DNA of 64,000 bases from Fennellomyces sp. T-0311 (lineage: Eukaryota > Mucoromycota > Mucoromycetes > Mucorales > Lichtheimiaceae): assembly GCA_025266875.1 (NCBI GenBank), contig JALLLT010000052.1, positions 227,189 through 291,188 on the forward strand. Reading direction: 5' to 3'. The notes beneath the pieces were generated by a model. The model had not been told where the DNA came from. It worked only from the letters and a program-made list of their open reading frames with translations, and ran no database searches. The stretch's first letter is position 1. Each line of letters starts with the position of its first letter. Both the position numbers and the translations under genes were made by a program. This document shows, in pieces, positions 1-11,987 of this stretch.

Positions 1-365
1 AATATTCAAAGGTCTCTTTTTATCCCAAATGTACTTTTAAATGTCGGAAGTACACAAGGTACGTTTTCAGTACATTTTCAGAGTATCTTCAATGCGAGTG
101 CAAAGTGAAGATACGAGTATTCAGCGATTCTCTGAGGATTTTCTTAAGCTTTCTTTTTTTTTTAAAAAAAATGTGTTCCTTACGATATATATATTAAGAC
201 TGGCTCGCCGTTGAATGTTCCGTTGTGAAGCAAAGAGGCTCATGCAGTCAAGCGAAGCGAGACAGGTTAGGCTAGTTTCCTACAATTTCTCTCCTCTACA
301 CGATATTTACATAAAAGTTTATGGCTTAGAGTTATGTTTCTAGTTACTAATAAAAAAATTATTTG
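1..365. other. No gene recognised
   Basis: AT-rich stretch downstream of the HET pseudogene. I see no coding signal, RNA gene or repeat that I can support. Confidence 0.4.
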
Positions 366-1974
366 CTATTTAATTATAAATGTTTGCTTTTTCTCGAGTT
401 TTGTATAAAGAGAGTTTCTAATAAAACTTATGTCTTCTTCAATGTACGTCCCGATACAGCAATAAAAGCCATCGTTATCTTGCTTGACAACAGGCATGAC
501 CTTAACAGGGTTTATCATACTGGACCCGCAGGACCGAAAGCCAAGCTCTGAGAGGATAAAGCATTTTGTGTAGCCTTTATCGGTAAGTGATAGCGTAATC
601 CTTGTAATGTTGGTTGGATTCAATGTAGTATTAGTCCATGTATTGTCCTCTTTGGCAATTAGAAGGTGGTGGGTAGTCTTCAAGTCTACAATAGTGCTAA
701 TTCCTCCGTATCGTCTCGTAGTATAGTCAATAGCTTTGATAAATACAAAGGAGCTGCGGTTGTATGGACTTGTATGTGTAAACAATGTAGTTCCACCAAT
801 CTCGTCAAAACGACGTGATTCACTTGAATACGTATAGCTTCTTTGCTCAATCGAGATAGGAATGCAGTTGCATGTCAAGTGCAGGAGCCGCCCGTCCAGC
901 TTAAAGTGAATAGCAGATCGATCGAAAGTGGAACCATCCGCAAGCAAATGTGTGGCATGAGAATGCATAGCACCGGTCCAGATAGGCAGTAACCTGTCTT
1001 CTTGTCGCTGAAAGCAAATACCGTTTTCAGTTCAGTCTTTGTCTGGAACACCAAAACATAGCATCGAGAGATCATATAGGACAAGGAGACCGTAAAAATG
1101 GAGCATTGTGGCAAACAGAGGCTGATTATAGTCAAAGGAGAGCTTCTGTGTTACTTTAGGGAGTAGATTTGCAAGAGCAAAGACCCAATCGTGCTGTTGG
1201 CTACGTACGTTGACGTGCATGCCACAAAATGGTACTGACAGATAGTTTTGCTGGTTTGGTGCAAATGGCATCAAGAAAAGCAAAAATGGGCTTGGGCATG
1301 AAACCGGGTTTCCGTCATATGTATAGGACCACATATGAATGTCCAAATCAACCAAAAGCAATCTTTTGGACAGGATGGCTTCTTCGAATGTCCATACGCG
1401 TTTACTCCACTCTGACATTTCTGTCACTATATGGGGGTGTCTCGTACGGTATTCTGGAACTAATACCAGGGTGCATTGTGCGTTGCCATAATCTGGTGCA
1501 TCTGGCGTATTTCGTGTCGTTTTCCCTCTCGATTGTCCTGATCGATGCATTTCTGATCGCACCAGATATATCGAATGTTGAAAGTTTGACATATCTGCTG
1601 GATGAGGCCCTCGAACTTCACCAACCGTGTCTTTGGCATGAGAAGAAACTGACGTCTTCTTGGTATCTTCTTTCGCATCACCTTTTTCCGATGATATATA
1701 ATCCTGTGTTTGCCGTTGCCGACTCGCGTGGACTTTTCGCTATCATTGCCTTGTTGGAGGATGTCACCAGATTGGTTCCAAGAATATGAAAGTGCGTAAT
1801 ACGGCTCTTGTATATCGGATCCCGTACTTTCTTCATGTTACCTGTCCGAATGAGTCAAGTGGGTTTAAATTCTGGTGTGAAGCGAGTCGATGGGTGAAAC
1901 GATGATGATTCCTGAATATGTCTCAGATCATTGCGGTACATGTATGTTTGATAGGTATCATATGTGATGTACAT
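366..1974 (-). pseudogene. HET-domain (heterokaryon incompatibility-like) pseudogene
   Basis: The minus strand encodes HET-domain (PF06985) hallmarks in order: an ALSYSWNQSGDI segment, IRYIWCDQKCIDQ, a CTLVLVPEY segment and KRVWTFEEAILSKRLL. HET proteins act in nonself recognition and programmed cell death in filamentous fungi; in early-diverging fungi their role is unknown. The reading frame is broken at least four times: a TGA at 1855-1857, a one-base shift near 1820, a one-base shift near 1490 (inside the HET core, just before the CTLVLVPEY segment) and an in-frame TGA at 1032-1034. The frame is otherwise open from a plausible ATG at 1974 to a stop at 366. An intron cannot explain the 1490 break because the two frames meet within a few bases. 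Family assignment is good. Whether the lesions are fixed in the species is unknown. Confidence 0.8.
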
Positions 1975-2729
1975 TCTTCAATTACCAGTCGTTAGTTTAT
2001 ATATGAACCCTTGAACATCACTAGCGTCTACTAACGTTTTCTGCTGTGGGCACCGGTCTATACCAGCTCAGCTTATGCGATAAATGGCGCGATAGGGTGT
2101 ATGGCAAGTAAAAGCAGGTCAAACAAAGGGGGAGGGGATGGTTGAAAATGATTTCAGAGTGGAAGAGAGAATGAGAAACAGAAACGCTTAGAACCTGTGC
2201 TTTTGTATAGCCAGCTTCTCGGCTGTGCCACCATAGTCCTTGGCAGCGCCCATCCACAATGTCCCAACCTTGTATTTTGTGAACACTGCTCGCTACTGCG
2301 ACGGTTCAAAGGAATCCGGAGCAATGTTTGCGCGCAGTATCTAAGGCGGGACTGCACAAGCCATGCTGATTGGTATCGTAGGCTGCTGTATTCACTGTCA
2401 GTATGAAACTTGCTCGATCCAACAATCCAAAGCTGCGTTCGGCAAAGATATACGGATGCGCTTAATTTGTTCTGTAATAAGGGTAGGTGTGCGTTTGAAT
2501 CCTGAAACTGTATCATTGCATGCCCGGAAATGTAAGAACGGTGTATATCTTGTGGGGGACTGCGCTTAGCCCATGACTCTAAAAGATTATGCAAATTCTT
2601 GATCCGACGTATGACAAGCACCACATGATCATTACCAAGGAAACCAGATTCAACCCTGCAAACACGCACACACACACCCAGTATTACAAAAAGAAAAGGA
2701 GCAGTTTGAATTTATTAACAAAGAAGCGA
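1975..2729. other. Intergenic, no gene recognised
   Basis: Open frames exist on both strands but show no recognisable motif or splice-supported structure. The stretch separates the HET pseudogene from the universal stress gene and ends in an A-rich segment near 2690-2720 just past the USP stop codon. Confidence 0.35.
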
Positions 2730-3251
2730 TTAAATGGTAGCGTTTCGTACAACAAGGACAGGACAAGGGCATTCGTGGATACACTTATCCGAGACGGAGC
2801 CCAGAAAGACACTCTTGACAGCACCCAGGCCGCGGGAACCAACAATCAAGAGATCGACGGGATGTTGCTGGGTGAACCGTGGGACCAACGCCTTTGGTTC
2901 GCCCCAAAGGATATGTTCTTCGGAAGAAATCGAGAGCTGACGCAAATGGTCGCCCATGCTTTCGAGTCGCTCGCGGGCGGTGGCGCCACCTTGCGGATGC
3001 GCTTCGGCCTGTTGGATGGCATCGTTGATACGCGTGGGCGAGGTGGACAGCATGGGTAAGCCAGAGGTACGTCGTTGATGATGACGTTCGGTATCGGCAC
3101 CTCGATCCACGGCCGAAAGCAGAATGAGATGGTCGGATTCGGGGCGAATAATGTTCTTTAGTGACCAGTCGAACAGTTTTTGAGCATCTTCGGTGCCATC
3201 ATAAGCAAGCGCGACCCGACGTTTTTCGGTAATGGGAATGGTGGTTGACAT
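2730..3251 (-). CDS. Universal stress protein (UspA family)
   Basis: Single-exon gene of 173 residues. Usp proteins are small alpha/beta Rossmann-like cytosolic proteins, often ATP-binding, linked to stress survival. The N-terminal strand RVALAYDGTEDAQ with a following LFDWSLKNI helix is typical. The C-terminal ATP-loop motif G-2X-G-9X-G-S is present as GSRGLGAVKSVFLGS (residues about 140-154), followed by CPCPVLVVR, the usual last strand. I start at the ATG at 3251 because this places the first beta strand about ten residues in, as in the family. The frame stays open upstream to 3659 but that extension is Lys/Arg-rich low complexity without support. A divergent spacer of about 640 bases separates it from the Chs7-like gene, so the two may share a promoter region. 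Confidence 0.85.
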   Translation of the reverse strand: MSTTIPITEKRRVALAYDGTEDAQKLFDWSLKNIIRPESDHLILLSAVDRGADTERHHQRRTSGLPMLSTSPTRINDAIQQAEAHPQGGATARERLESMGDHLRQLSISSEEHILWGEPKALVPRFTQQHPVDLLIVGSRGLGAVKSVFLGSVSDKCIHECPCPVLVVRNATI

Positions 3252-3890
3252 TGAGCGAAAAAAATAAAAGAGAAAAGGTTGTCTGAAACACGCTTGATGC
3301 AGCTTTGACTCGCTTTTTATGCGCGGTCGATTTTTTAGAATCAGATGATTTTCGGAAAGTCGAGCCCAAACGTACGATTTTTGCCAGCTCTCTTTTTGTT
3401 CACAAACCTCTCTCTTTTTATTATTTTTAATGAACCATGCATGGATTCCGCGCTTCTTCTTTTTTTTTACGCCACGTTTCTTTTTGACAGCGACTGATTT
3501 TTTTTGTTTGGGTCTGTCAGGGTTGTGAGGCCCACGTTGCCTAAAGCGGATGGACGGCCGATCGTTCCATTTCCGGAGCACGGACGACGACGCGTGCTGT
3601 GAGTCATTTACCGACGCTGTGGGCCCACTGTTTCGCGAAAACGAAAACACGCGGTCCAAAGTAGTTTCCGATGCGAGTGGCGTTGTGGTATTGCATTACC
3701 GTATCGTTGCGTGACTCCCCCACGGCTTCACGACGTTGGATCCTTGGGACACACCGGGTGAAACATGATCCAGTCCGTGGGCGGGCGAATGACGACACCG
3801 ACTGGCTTGCGTTGGATGGATTGCAAACGAGCCCACGGATGTATTAGAGCAATGCTTTGTAAAGCCTCCTCTATTTCTTCTTTCTGAAAA

Positions 3891-5090
3891 ATGTCGCCGG
3901 TTCCATTCACTTTTCAGCTTTTCAAATTTGATGGTGTATGTCAAACCGTGGCCTTGACCGTGTGTCCGCTCATCGGAAAATCCGACGGCATTGAACCACT
4001 CTGCTATTCGCGCAACGTGGACTTTGCCGGCATGCTGATCTTTCAGCCAGGTAAAGAAAGACATGCATCCGTTTTTTTTTCGCAAAAGCAGACAATTAAA
4101 GCCCTGCGCGCCAAGGCACCTTAATCATGGACATTATATCGATATTTATGACTAGCATCATGATTTACCACATAAAAACCAAATATACCGCCATAGGTAA
4201 ACAACCCGTGGACCGCTGCAGCAGAGAGAAGAGACTGATTCACTGTGCAATAAAAAAAAGGTCGAAAAGAAATAATCATGTTCTTTCAACTCTACTTGAT
4301 GACCAACCTTCTCGACATGTTGCTGGTCACCAGCATTATCCCCAAAGCATCCATCCTTTATCCCGTACGTGTTGACCATCGGGACCGCCGCTGTGCACAT
4401 GATTGACGCCAAATGTTTGTTCATTAGTACTTCACCGCAGCCCACCTGGGCTTGATCAGCACCACCTTCTGGTGTCTCTTGCTGAACGGCTTCGTAGGCT
4501 TTCAATTCGCCGAGGATGGCACGCCCATCAGTCTCTGGGTAAGTGAAAACGCGCATCCGTTTTTTTTATATGGCAACTCACACCACCACACACCCAACCT
4601 ACAGTCGATCCGAGTGACGAGCATGAGCGTCTTCCTGACCGTGACCCTGATTGCCATTGCCACGTTCAACAACCTTGGCCCCTTCAACTATGAGAAACCC
4701 ATGGTGCTGTGGATCATTTACTTTATCGTCAACAGCGCCGCCTTTGCGATATACGTAATCATGCAGCTGATTCTGGTCGTGTTTACGCTGGACGATCTGT
4801 GGCCACTCGGTGATATTGCGTTCGGAACACTGTTTTTCCTCATTGGACAGGTGACAATGTATATTTTCTCGGTGGCCATTTGCGAAGAGCTGAAACATTA
4901 CATGGATGGACTGTTCCTGGGAAGTGGATTCAATCTGCTGGCCGTCATGATGGTGTACAAGTACTGGGATTCCATCACAAAGGAGGATTTGGAATTCGCT
5001 TTGGACTCCAAACCCCAGCACTGGCAAATCCTGCAACAAGTTCGAGAAGAGGAGGAGGAAGAGGAGAAACAATCGGCTTACCCAATGTAA
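3891..5090 (+). CDS. Chitin synthase export chaperone, Chs7-like
   Basis: Five exons: 3891-4050, 4116-4196, 4261-4364, 4428-4538, 4605-5090; 313 residues. Chs7-type proteins (PF12271) are polytopic ER membrane proteins needed for class III/IV chitin synthases to leave the ER. Family features: FDGVCQTVALTVCPLIG near the start, GIEPLCYSRNVDFA, a first membrane helix IISIFMTSIMIYHI, KYTAIG then GRKEIIMFFQLYLMTNLLDM across the exon 2/3 join, HLGLISTTFWCLLLNGFVG and FAEDGTPISLW, then about four more hydrophobic helices. The C-terminus is charged with a run of glutamates, facing the cytosol by family analogy. All introns are GT..AG and 63-66 bases long, and every phase closes. The start ATG at 3891 is the first in frame; a slightly different N-terminus is possible. 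Confidence 0.92.
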
Positions 5091-5149
5091 TAAAAAAAAC
5101 GGAAGGCTTGGTGTGAAGAAAACAAGAGGAAGGCCGTGTGACTCCCTGA

Positions 5150-5172
5150 CACACACGCACACACACACTCAA
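5150..5172. repeat. AC-rich microsatellite
   Basis: Run of alternating A and C just downstream of the Chs7-like gene. A similar ACAC tract occurs at 5298-5322 upstream of the SET gene. Confidence 0.8.
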
Positions 5173-5407
5173 AAAAAAAAAACGCGAACTGTGAATCCGC
5201 CCCTTCCTTCTTCTCTCTCAGACCGTTTTTTTTTTTTACCTGCTTTGACTCCTGCTGTGTGCTGTTTTAAGGTATTTTCTGCAACTTCTCCTTTCGACAC
5301 ACACACACATACACACATACCTCGTAATGACCCATTGAATTGTTTTTTTTTGTTTGACACTATTAAGCAAGTTTTTTTTTAAAACAAAAAGGCACGCAAT
5401 TCGAAAC

Positions 5408-7372
5408 ATGACGGCAACCAACGGTTCAGTGTCCATTGAGTTCCAATGGCAAGCGCTTCCTCCGTTGAACGACGTAACAAATAGTACAGGACTACATGAT
5501 ATCGAGGATAATAACAGCGTATCGCCCACTACCGATAAGACCAATCCAATGCTTGATGGATCATTCTTATCCACAACACATGCCATCAAGCCGAATGACG
5601 CGTATCAATTGCTCGTCGACCCAAAACCCTCGGTGCCTTGCAAACGCACATGCGACGATTCCCCGGTCGCCAGCGATACCGATGTCAAACGAGCGCGCGC
5701 CGAACCCGCGGCTGTCCCAAAAGAATGGTGTCGACGATGTGGTACAGTTGAAACATGTCGATGGCGCGGAGGTCCTTTGGGTTCCCACACGTAAGTTCTT
5801 CGTATTACACACACGCGCAACACTCAACTCATGGCGCGCGGATAGATTGTGCAATGCATGCGGTCTTCGTTGGAAAAACGTAGGCAAACCAACGGAAGGG
5901 TATAGCCATCCAACCTATCCTCCGCCCGAACTTCCTGCCGAGTTGAAACCAAAGATCAGTCGTCCCAAGCCAAAGACCCCATCACAACCAAAGAACAAAG
6001 GTAATCGTCACCCTGGTGCTTCTTCGCCTGCCATTAAAGCCAGGTCGAATCTAGACAAACAAAGTGTCAAACCTGTTGAAAAGACGATCGACAAAAGCAT
6101 ATCCATCCCTGAGCCAAGCGCCAGTCATACCATCATCCCAGACGAGTAAGTGTTTGGTCATGGCCTGGATGCGTAGACTAAACATACTACTTTTGGGAAC
6201 TCCAGTCTATCCAAATCCTCCGTGTTCCTGTTGAGAAAGCAGAAGCAGTTTCTCATTGCCGGCATGTACTCTTCGACGTTCAAAGAAGCCACCAAAGCCT
6301 CGCCGACCAAACGGCCACCGCGCGTGTCTTGGAAGAAGGGCTTGACAGGTTCGCGGTTCAAAGTACCACTGCCCATGCATCAAGGTGACATCATGATCAA
6401 TACCGAGACGGATTTTCGGCTGCCCGCCGATATCATTCAGGAACACAAGGCCGGTCGCTTGCGAAGGATGACGAGCTTTACCCGCATCAGAACGAGTGCG
6501 TAACCTTCTTTCTCGGGACAAGTGCGTGTCTAACGCAAAGCGTGTAGATATCTATGTTGGAAGAAAGCCAAGCAAAGCCGAACAAAACGTTGTCTGTCAA
6601 TGCACACCGTCCTCTGACGGCTCATTGGGATGTGGCGAGGATTGTCTGAATCGGTAACCACCCTGCTTTCTTTTTCCTTGCATGGTTTCTGTATGGATCA
6701 ACTAACAAGAGCCATACAGGATGCTGTTTTACGAATGCGATCCCAAAACGTGTCCATGCGGCGATCAATGCTCCAATCAGCGGTTCCAGCAGAAAAAGTA
6801 CATTACCGAACTTGAACCTATCCTGGTAAGCGTCTCATCCACAGACAATCTTGCAAAAAAAAAACACTCAATCCGTGATAGACTGCGCATCGAGGATGGG
6901 GCCTGCGTACCCTGGTGGCCGTTGCAAAGGGCCAGCTGATTACCGAATACCGTGGCGAAGTCATCACCCACAAGATGGTCAAGGAACGTATGGACAGCAT
7001 ATACAAAGGACATCAGAACTTTTACTTTCTGGACTATTGCAATGGCGAAGTGATCGATGCCGGGTTGAAGGGAAGCGAGGCGCGGTTCATCAATCACAGT
7101 TGTGATCCCAACTGTCACATTGAGAAATGGTAAGCTCTTGTTTTTTTTTTTTGCTATGGGTGTGCGCTAAGCGGCTGCACAAATATAGGGCGCTGAAGGG
7201 AGAACTCTTTGTGGGCGTGTTTGCATCCAAGGATATCACAGCCGGCGAAGAATTGTTCTACGATTACAACTTTTCCACCTTTGGCGGCAGCGGCGATGAT
7301 CAGCCGTGTCACTGCGAGAGTCGCAAGTGCAGAGGGCGAATAGGAAAGAAACCGAATCGTCGAGACGCTTAA
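5408..7372 (+). CDS. GATA zinc finger plus ASH1-type SET histone methyltransferase
   Basis: Seven exons: 5408-5790, 5846-6145, 6206-6495, 6548-6653, 6720-6825, 6882-7129, 7189-7372; 538 residues with all phases closing. The N-terminal third carries a GATA-type finger with cysteines 108, 111, 130 and 133 (C-X2-C-X18-C-X2-C; CRRCGTVETCRWRGG then LCNACGLRWKN), split by intron 1. A basic linker follows (KPKISRPKPKTPSQPK). Exons 4-5 give an AWS region (VCQCTPSSDG, GCGEDCLNRMLFYEC, TCPCGDQCSNQRFQ). Exons 6-7 give SET, with RGWGLRT, ITEYRGEV, ARFINHSCDPNC and GEELFYDYNFSTF, then a post-SET CHCESRKCRG. AWS-SET-postSET of this type (ASH1/SET2 clade) methylates histone H3 K36; the AWS and post-SET motifs look closer to ASH1 than SET2. 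The GATA finger would add sequence-specific DNA binding. The product is presumably nuclear. The fused architecture is read directly from one set of joining exons. Confidence 0.9.
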
Positions 7373-7386
7373 AAAAACATTATAAA

Positions 7387-7426
7387 GAAAAAACACACAC
7401 GCACACACACACACGCACATACATAC
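7387..7426. repeat. AC microsatellite
   Basis: Alternating AC with occasional G just past the SET gene stop codon, probably in its 3' untranslated region. Confidence 0.8.
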
Positions 7427-7429
7427 ATT

Positions 7430-8925
7430 GATTTTTATATCCTATGGACCCATACGTTGCATTAATTTCAACAGACGGCTTGTCTAACATATCCTGGGTT
7501 AATCCCAATTTAGGTAAAACCACTCACGCCATCCCTAACTGATGAAGCTAGCTGCGGGGCGATAAGAGCACCAGGGCAAAGTAGATTGGCCTTTACGTTC
7601 TCATGATCTTCAAGAACCATGTATCCAACACTGACCTACCACATGTTTGAAGCAGCGTTCATATTTCGGTTGAGAACCTAAAGCAAAAACACCTTACTAC
7701 AATTTAGTTAAAGTGCCACTTGTTGTCGGGCGTTGCCTCTGGATGGGCTGCTGCCCTTCTTCATTGAGCACTTACTTTGTCCAAGACGGAAAAACCCCAT
7801 TGGGACAAACAAGTTGGAAAGTCTTTTTATCGCACAGGCTTCCGGTCTCCTTCAGCTACCACCAAAAGTGCATGGATTAGAAATAGAGCAGCGGACACGT
7901 AAAATTACGCCAACGGCTGACGCCTGTGACACTGAAAGGTCCGGTGCATGGCCTCTTCGTTTTCCCTCGAAACAAAAAGCCCCGTGCTCTGTGCTTAGCA
8001 CTCACCATTCTTTTCAGTTGGGCTCTACAAAATGAAAGCAAAATTGGTTACCACGTAATGAAAGTGCAGACGTTCTTTGTCCGTTACTTGTGCTCACAGC
8101 AACAAGCATCAGTGGTATCGAAAATCAGTAATTTCTAGTTACACCTTGCCCCTATTTTGCTCGTATGGAATTCGTCAACAAGATCAAGGCGCGTCTGCCC
8201 AAGCACCTACGAAATTCCTATACGGGACATTAGTGAAATGTAACTCCATGCTGCTTCGTAAGCATTCGTACGTAGCGTACATACCTTGATTGGAAGAAAG
8301 AGATCGTGATACTTGATTGTCCCTTGCAGATCCGCTTCACCGTAGGCTACAAGAGTCGACCTACTCTCAACTTGAAGGACTCCTTGTTGATCCATGATGA
8401 TGTTGCTCCTGATAGAACGTGCGTCATCTGTCGCGACATGTTGTCTTTGACTCCGTATGAACTCGCTGTAAAAATGGAATCTAAAAATACGAATTGTTGA
8501 TATAAACTTTGAATATGTTTCACAAGTAAACATTACCCTTGGTCCGGGTTGAACGCTATCGTATGCTATAGCATTCAAGCACCCTATGGCGATACGAGGA
8601 TGTGACTTGACGCCATGCACAATGTCCAAAATGACAGTTGAACAGGTGCATTCTAGAAAGTATTTGGTAAAACAATGCCAAAATACAATATACGGAAAAA
8701 GTACTTGCTGCTGATGGACTCGGTGCAAAAAATGGAGATACTTGAGAAATCCAGCAAGGGGTTGCCAATGACAATCAATCGTAGATTGGCTGGATAATGT
8801 AATCCTTCTGACACCTAACGTACGTTGTGCTAAGGCTCTGAACGTTGATTGTTGTCGATATAGTTGAGGCACAGCAAACACATCAAGGTAATGCGAGATA
8901 CACATATTTTATAACTTATGGTATT
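7430..8925. other. Gene-poor stretch with unassigned open frames
   Basis: The longest open frame (8207-8905, minus) has irregular composition, no motif I recognise and no supportable start. A short segment near 8166-8230 (plus) reads KIKARLPKHLRNSY and may be decayed coding sequence. I assign no function. Confidence 0.3.
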
Positions 8926-9250
8926 TGTGGTATCACTTCACGAGAAAAGGCTTTTGAATGACGAGATCAGAAATAAGATTATGTTTTAGTGAGGAAATCT
9001 ACTCTCTACTTATACTAATGATGCGTCAGGACGGAGGAATGAATACTTCTGTCTAATAGCCCAAAGTTCCATGTTATCCCCCGAGACTCTAATGATCTTG
9101 CCATCTAATATTAATGAGGCCGAAGGTCATACAGAGTCTTAGTTCACGAAGTTGCCCTGCATGATCGGTAAAGCTGGATCAAGGTTGCACACGCAAGCAA
9201 ATAAGACAATCAATAACTATACGTTGTTAATGTCTCAATAATAACAGATA
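8926..9250 (+). repeat. Dispersed repeat R1, copy 1 (LTR-like)
   Basis: Begins TGTGGTATCACTTCACGAG and matches, with drift, 39476-39870 over nearly its whole length (shared blocks AATGACGAGA, TCTAATGATCTTGCCAT, TGATCGGTAAAGCTGGATCA). A third partial copy is at 20295-20515. The TGTGGTATC start is the same as that of the intact chromovirus LTR at 43425, which suggests a solo LTR of a related Ty3-like element. No target duplication is clear. Confidence 0.65.
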
Positions 9251-11289
9251 AAAACAAGGACCAAAGAAAACAATTTAACCATGCATGATAGTGTATGTCG
9301 GGAATACGACAGTATTCCGGGTTAGAGATCCTTTTTGATATATCTTTTGCGCCAATCAACATTTTGTACATGAATTTCTTGGTTCCCATCTACAGCTGTA
9401 ACCATACCCCGATATCCTATAGGCATAAGTATGGCTCAATATATGTGCCCAACATAAATCACAAAGATTATATGGTAGGAAGGGAAGGATAGGGTGGGAA
9501 GGGTGGAAAGGGAAGGAAAGGTTGGTAGGGTGGAAAGGGAAGAGAATGCCGACAATGGCATAAGTTCTTCGTCTTGGAAATTGCGTACAAGTATACCAGC
9601 CCACCAGGAATAATTCAGCAGATGCATACATTACCTTGGCCACTATTAACAAAAAAACAGCGTCTTATGAAAAAGAAGCCGTATTGGGTAAAAGCAAATT
9701 ATACAAATTAATGTTTTATGTGTCCGTGTGAGAAACGAGGTGGTAAATGGTGACCGGTTGGTATGCTTCTACGGTGGAAAAGTTAGTATTGCTCAGTGTG
9801 GAGATACAAAAGTGATGATGCATCTTGTTCCGGTATAAGGCGGTCATTATCGGCGGAATTGCTGCAAAGTGGTTGTTGTAACATCCCAGTAGTTGGTGAT
9901 GCCGCTTCTTAATGTTATGAGGTAATTGTGTTGCGTGGCTGTTCTGTAACTCGTACAGATATGATCCACTTGGGTGAGACGAGAAACATAATACAATTTG
10001 ATGGCCCACAATAAGGCACCAGACAATGGTAGGTTATCCTGTAACGTAATTGGTCGAATGGTTTAGAACAAGACTTCAAAAGAGGTGGTGGGTATATAGG
10101 GCATCTAGAGGGAAACGTGATCGTCCAATGCTAATTAGGCGAATACATGAACTTGGTCCATCCCAAAGGATACGGTTCTAACTATCGCAGTTCCTTATAA
10201 CGCCAAAAATTCCTATACTGACAAATAGTAGAAGAGGCTCTTGTTAGTATTGGGGTCTGGGAAAGTTCTGTAAGGTATTGTTACACCATCGGCATCGCAA
10301 AGCGACAACCTCTCTCTTCTCTATAATATACTTTACCTAAAGTAATAGAATTGTTTGTACTTTATATATGTGTGGGATAATGATAAATATTCATACGTCG
10401 GCATCGATGCGGATACGAACATTGTGTTCGACTCTATCGCAAATTTGAAAGACTCGCCTCCTATAGGCATCATCCGCAAGTAGGCGAAGTGCACAGAAAT
10501 ATCCGTTCTAGTGTATCTGGTCTTCAACGTAAAGCCGTATATGCAAATTACCCAGGTTCAGTGCATCACGGCGTCGTTGCTCGTAGGTCTAGTCCAAGAA
10601 CCTGGGTCAAAAAATTTCAACAATGCCGATTCTGCACAGTTTGCACAATAATCAAAAAATATGTGTGGTGATAAGCTCCGTCATTGGAAGCTATTATCGT
10701 TTTCATGGCTACATAGGAGCTCTAGACCGAATATTACGGATGTTCTCCATTTACATATAGATGTTTGATCGCATTTTAGATAGATTAGCTCAGTAATTTA
10801 AGACAACGCTGGAGATAGCTTTGACAACACCTTCAACTATTGTATCATTCAGTCGTCAGTGACCCAGGTGTAATCATGTTTGTCAACAGCAAGTCTAATA
10901 TGTAGGGTAACAATACGTACGTATTACTCGCACTGATCCCAAAAAGGACCTTCTTGTGTCGAAGGATTATTATAGTAGTAACGATGCTACGTATTTTGAT
11001 TTTGCAAGAGCAGCTTTAAATTTGCCGATAAAACAAAGCATTATTTCTGACGTAAAGGGCCATCTGTCTTTATCTCATTTCGTAGCTTGGCGTTCTCTGC
11101 AAATTTCTCTTTTTAAAGAGCAGCGTTTTCTCAGGGCAGACTCTAGATTATATTCAAATAGTTTTTTCTACATCTGTACTCATATACATTATCTTAGGAA
11201 CTCAAACGCTTCCGAATTCGGCTTACCGAATGGGTTATAGCAACGACGATTGATATGGATCAAATGGTACAAAAAACAAAAGAAAAGTA
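9251..11289. other. Gene-poor, AT-rich region
   Basis: No gene recognised. It holds the purine tract at 9476-9546 and an 11-base inverted repeat (TACCCAGGTTC near 10549, mirrored as GAACCTGGGTC near 10600). An open frame at 10956-11240 lacks an ATG start and any motif. Confidence 0.35.
9476..9546 (+). repeat. G/A-only-like purine tract
   Basis: About 70 bases built from GGAA, GGGTGG and GGAAAGG variants with very few pyrimidines, including several G3 runs. Such strand-asymmetric tracts can form triplex or G-quadruplex structures; this is inference from composition. Confidence 0.7.
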
Positions 11290-11570
11290 TTCAGTATTGA
11301 ATTAGCGATGGAGGACGTATAGGATCCTTTGTTTTGCTCTTATTATACAGTACGGATCTGAGGATATCCTTTGACATATGCCCTGCAGTGTACTGATCGC
11401 GTAGTTATATCGGAGTCAATTCCACGTTCCGTCGAGTTTATCACATCCGTTCATCGATGTAATTAGAACCCTGTGTAGACAAGTTACCATACAAGTACAC
11501 TTAGAGATAATGTTAAATCGATTGTGTTACGTATTCGGTAGGAAGTATCTTTTACTATTGTCAGAGTTGT
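11290..11570 (-). repeat. Dispersed repeat R3, copy 1
   Basis: The reverse complement matches 41930-42245: shared blocks include GTAACTTGTCTACAC, GAATTGACTCC, CATCCTCAGATCCG and GGATCCTATACGTCCTC, in the same order. Copy 2 lies directly upstream of the truncated gag at 42381, so R3 may be the LTR or leader of that retroelement, and this copy a solo remnant. Confidence 0.6.
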
Positions 11571-11987
11571 TGTTTGAACACGCGTCGGACAATAGTTAAA
11601 AGGTAGATATACAAAGCAACGTATGTTTCGAATATATATTCTCATATCATCGTATCAATAATGGTATTGTTGTCAATAACCTCATTTACCCTGTAACCTT
11701 GATCCATGGTTGCCATGAATGATTAACTATAAACTGATTTGATGTTAAATAACTGTGGATGCCTTATAGAGCACACAGATATTCGGAAATCAGTGCGCAC
11801 ACTCCAATTGAACAAAGCAGATCGATAGCTCTTCACACTGATTTTTTACTGGCCTTGTCCATGCGCACCCATACGACTGTTGGGTAATACTAGCCGCATC
11901 AGTCGTTTTTATTGGCACTAGACCCCCGGGACATTTTAGGCGTATCATGCTCTCTTTCTCTTTTATTTTTTTGTTCTCAGCAACGTA

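Noticed and set aside
2730..3659. 309-codon version of the universal stress protein
   Set aside because: The upstream 136 codons are basic low complexity and exceed normal family length; ATG 3251 fits the fold.
3696..4085. Minus-strand open frames that look protein-like
   Set aside because: They are antisense to exon 1 of the Chs7-like gene, whose plus-strand frame has clear family motifs and splice sites.
8207..8905. 232-codon minus-strand open frame
   Set aside because: No motif, odd composition and no supporting neighbour; probably chance in low-stop sequence.
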